Source: Burkholderia aenigmatica
Lineage (GTDB): Bacteria; Pseudomonadota; Gammaproteobacteria; Burkholderiales; Burkholderiaceae
DNA: 56,314 nucleotides
Reading direction: 5' to 3'
Assembly (NCBI RefSeq): GCF_902499175.1
Contig: NZ_CABVQC010000064.1
Span: forward strand, 1 to 56,314
This document shows positions 54,478 to 56,314 of this stretch, piece by piece (the stretch's first letter is position 1; every line of letters starts with the position of its first letter). The translations under genes and the position numbers were made by a program. The notes under the pieces were generated by a model. The model ran no database searches and was not told the DNA's origin. It saw only the letters and a list, made by a program, of their open reading frames with translations.

Positions 54478-54911
54478 AGAAGAGCGCCCGCCGACAATCG
54501 CGCGAGCTGGCGACGCAGGGGCTGTACCAGTGGCTGCTGTCGAACGCGTCCTCCGGTGAGATCGACGCGCAACTGCGCGGCGCGCTCGGTTACGACAAGG
54601 CTGACAAGGATCTGCTCGAAGCCATCCTGCACGGCGTGATCCGCGAGCACGCCACGCTCGTCGAAGCGCTGACGCCGTCGCTGGACCGCCCGATCGACCA
54701 GTTGTCGCCGGTCGAACGCGCCGTGCTGCTGATCGCGACGTTCGAGCTCACGCACCACGTCGAAACGCCGTACCGCGTGATCATCAACGAAGCTGTCGAA
54801 CTCGCGAAGACGTTCGGCGGCTCCGACGGCTACAAGTACGTGAACGGCGTGCTCGACAAGCTCGCCGCGAAGCTGCGCCCCGCCGAAACGCAGGCGCGCC
54901 GCAACGGCTGA
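54474..54911 (+). CDS. nusB: Transcription antitermination protein NusB
   Basis: 145 residues with the family start KKSARRQSRELATQGLYQWL and conserved SPVERAVLLIATFELTH and INEAVELAKTFGGSDGYKYVNGVLDKL. With NusE it binds boxA RNA in rRNA antitermination. It overlaps ribH by 4 bp, an arrangement common across bacteria. A strong terminator follows. Confidence 0.96.
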   Translation: MKKSARRQSRELATQGLYQWLLSNASSGEIDAQLRGALGYDKADKDLLEAILHGVIREHATLVEALTPSLDRPIDQLSPVERAVLLIATFELTHHVETPYRVIINEAVELAKTFGGSDGYKYVNGVLDKLAAKLRPAETQARRNG

Positions 54912-54925
54912 TTCCGTTGGTCCTG

Positions 54926-54951
54926 AACGGGCGCGCATGCGCCCGTTTTTT
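54926..54951 (+). terminator. Intrinsic terminator of ribB-ribH-nusB
   Basis: AACGGGCGC (54926-54934) and GCGCCCGTT (54939-54947) form a 9-bp stem around GCAT, followed by TTTT. Confidence 0.9.
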
Positions 54952-54984
54952 CTTTTGTCTCGCCTCCCTCGCCCTGCCCGCCCG

Positions 54985-56181
54985 ATGAATACCGCCACCG
55001 ATTCGCTCGTCAAACTCGCCGCACGCGTCGACGCGATCCAGCCCTTCTACGTGATGGAATTGATGAAGGAGGCACAGCGTCTGGAGTCTTCCGGGCGCGA
55101 TGTTATCCACATGGGCATCGGCGAGCCGGATTTCACCGCGCCGGAGCCGGTCGTCGAAGCCGCCGCGGCCGCGCTGCGCCGCGGCGTCACGCAATATACG
55201 AGCGCACTCGGCATTGCGCCGCTGCGCGAGGCGATCGCCGCGCACTACGCGCGCGCCTACGGCCTCACGATCAGCCCGGAACGGATCGTCGTGACGGCCG
55301 GCGCGTCGGCCGCGCTGCTGCTCGCTTGCCTCGCGCTCGTCGGGCGCGACGACGAGGTGCTGATGCCCGACCCGTCGTATCCGTGCAACCGGCACTTCGT
55401 TGCCGCGGCCGAAGGCCGCGCGGTGCTCGTGCCGAGCGGCCCCGACGCGCGCTTCCAGCTCACCGAGGACGACGTCCGCACGCGCTGGGGCGACCGCACA
55501 CGCGGCGTGCTGCTGGCCTCGCCGTCGAACCCGACCGGCACGTCGCTCGAGCCGGACGAACTGAAGCGGATCGTCGAAGCCGTGCGCGCACGCGGCGGCT
55601 TCACGATCGTCGACGAGATCTACCAGGGGCTCAGCTACGACGCGGCGCCGGTGTCGGCGCTGTCGTTCGGCGACGACGTCGTCACCGTGAACAGCTTCTC
55701 CAAGTATTTCAGCATGACGGGCTGGCGGCTCGGCTGGCTGGTCGTGCCGCCCGCACTGGTCGGCACGTTCGAAAAGCTGGCGCAGAACCTGTTCATCTGC
55801 CCGTCCGCGCTTGCGCAGCACGCGGCACTCGCGTGCTTCGAGCCGGCCGCACTCGACATCTATGAAGCGCGCCGGCTCGAATTCAAGCGCCGCCGCGACT
55901 TCATCGCCCCGGCGCTCGAACGGCTCGGCTTCACGGTGCCCGTGATGCCGGACGGCGCGTTCTACGTGTATGCGCACTGCGGCGGCGTCGCCCACCCGGC
56001 GGCAGGCGACAGCGCGGCGCTCACGACGGCGATGCTGCACGACGCGGGCGTCGTGCTGGTGCCCGGCATGGATTTCGGTGTCCATGCGCCGCGCGACTAT
56101 ATCCGCCTGTCCTACGCGACCGCCTACTCGCGGCTCGAGGAAGCGGTCGATCGGCTCGCGACGCTGTTCGGGCAGCACTGA
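54985..56181 (+). CDS. Class I/II pyridoxal-phosphate aminotransferase
   Basis: 398 residues. The fold-type I pattern is clear: VIHMGIGEPDF near the start, ASPSNPTGTSL, the Asp/Tyr pair in IVDEIYQGLSY, the Schiff-base lysine in SFSKYFSMTGWRLGW, and a C-terminal IRLSY arginine that binds the substrate carboxylate. It belongs with alanine/aspartate-type transaminases; the exact amino acid is not evident. It starts 33 bp after the nusB terminator, so it probably has its own promoter. The IS end lies about 35 bp past its stop. Confidence 0.9.
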   Translation: MNTATDSLVKLAARVDAIQPFYVMELMKEAQRLESSGRDVIHMGIGEPDFTAPEPVVEAAAAALRRGVTQYTSALGIAPLREAIAAHYARAYGLTISPERIVVTAGASAALLLACLALVGRDDEVLMPDPSYPCNRHFVAAAEGRAVLVPSGPDARFQLTEDDVRTRWGDRTRGVLLASPSNPTGTSLEPDELKRIVEAVRARGGFTIVDEIYQGLSYDAAPVSALSFGDDVVTVNSFSKYFSMTGWRLGWLVVPPALVGTFEKLAQNLFICPSALAQHAALACFEPAALDIYEARRLEFKRRRDFIAPALERLGFTVPVMPDGAFYVYAHCGGVAHPAAGDSAALTTAMLHDAGVVLVPGMDFGVHAPRDYIRLSYATAYSRLEEAVDRLATLFGQH

Positions 56182-56251
56182 CACGCGGCCGGTGCGGCGG
56201 CTTCTCCGCGCACCGTGTCAAGTCCTGGAATAGGTTAACAGTATCCAGACG

Positions 56252-56314
56252 CTAGAACGCCCGATGCACCGCATCGGGCGTTTTGTATTTCAGGGCGGCA
56301 TGTGGCCGCTCGTG
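56252..56314 (-). CDS. IS3-type transposase, C-terminal fragment (cut by the window edge)
   Basis: The minus strand reads HERPHAALKYKTPDAVHRAF then TAG. (N)xERPHxAL...YxTP is the conserved C-terminal motif of IS3-family OrfB integrases. Only the last 20 codons are inside the window. The gene should extend to the right on the minus strand. Confidence 0.85.
   Translation of the reverse strand, partial: HERPHAALKYKTPDAVHRAF
56256..56284. terminator. Hairpin/terminator inside the IS end
   Basis: AACGCCCGATGC (56256-56267) and GCATCGGGCGTT (56271-56282) form a perfect 12-bp stem with a 3-nt loop, followed by TTGT on the plus strand. It is encoded by the transposase's last codons and may also terminate plus-strand readthrough from the aminotransferase. 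Confidence 0.6.

Larger units (their letters stand above)
56216..56314. mobile_element. IS3-type insertion sequence, terminal end (continues past the window)
   Basis: A transposase C-terminus (56252-56254 is its stop, minus strand) lies at the window edge. The element's end is placed near 56216, where the flank turns to TGTCAAGTCCTGG, a TG-start consistent with IS3-family termini. The exact boundary and any target duplication need the other end, which is outside the window. Confidence 0.7.

Overview
The window is high-GC (roughly two thirds G+C) chromosomal DNA from a betaproteobacterium. Gene content and order (gmk-rpoZ-spoT, rph-rdgB-hemW, the min operon, ftsK-lolA-rarA-serS, a fused glucokinase/HexR, a multi-gene rib cluster) fit a Burkholderia main chromosome, most likely the B. 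cepacia complex. This is inferred from gene content, not from a database match.

Layout. 1-226: tandem identical tRNA-Arg(ACG) genes and a terminator. 367-4803 (minus): yicC, gmk, rpoZ and spoT, divergent from rph, rdgB and hemW (4977-7585, plus), then tRNA-Ser(TGA). 7858-9544: a lower-GC, three-ORF minus-strand islet ending in a PAAR protein, probably a cut-down type VI secretion effector module. 9666-13301: small secreted or unknown proteins, a TonB-domain lipoprotein, an MHS-type transporter and a small membrane protein. 13317-16568: a heptosyltransferase, a ClcB-like chloride channel, a 36-residue lipoprotein and a WxxGHW-repeat protein. 16729-18644: minC, minD, minE. 18813-22795: a GNAT acetyltransferase, AlkB alkane monooxygenase and a chemoreceptor. 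23277-29901: tRNA-Ser(CGA), serS, a DUF2164 protein, rarA, lolA, ftsK. 30341-32830: trxB, an Smr protein, a YicG/TRIC channel protein.

32918-41895 is a glucose module. A four-gene ABC transporter of the GtsABC + MalK/UgpC type (minus) diverges from zwf, pgl and a fused glucokinase-HexR gene (plus). Uptake, phosphorylation, oxidation and the regulator lie together. A perfect 19-bp palindrome resembling the HexR operator lies just upstream of zwf.

41992-56181: a Bcr/CflA exporter, an unknown PUA/EVE-like protein, hemL, ribD and ribE, then a roughly 5-kb accessory block (two probable surface-glycan transferases, an S9 peptidase, a DUF1993 protein) that separates ribD-ribE from ribBA, ribH and nusB. 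A class I aminotransferase follows. The right edge runs into an IS3-type insertion sequence: the last 20 codons of its transposase and its terminal end are present.

No wholly new system is proven. The items most worth following are the PAAR islet, the HexR operator paired with the glk-hexR fusion, the accessory block inside the rib cluster, a TonB domain on a lipoprotein anchor, and several very short genes.
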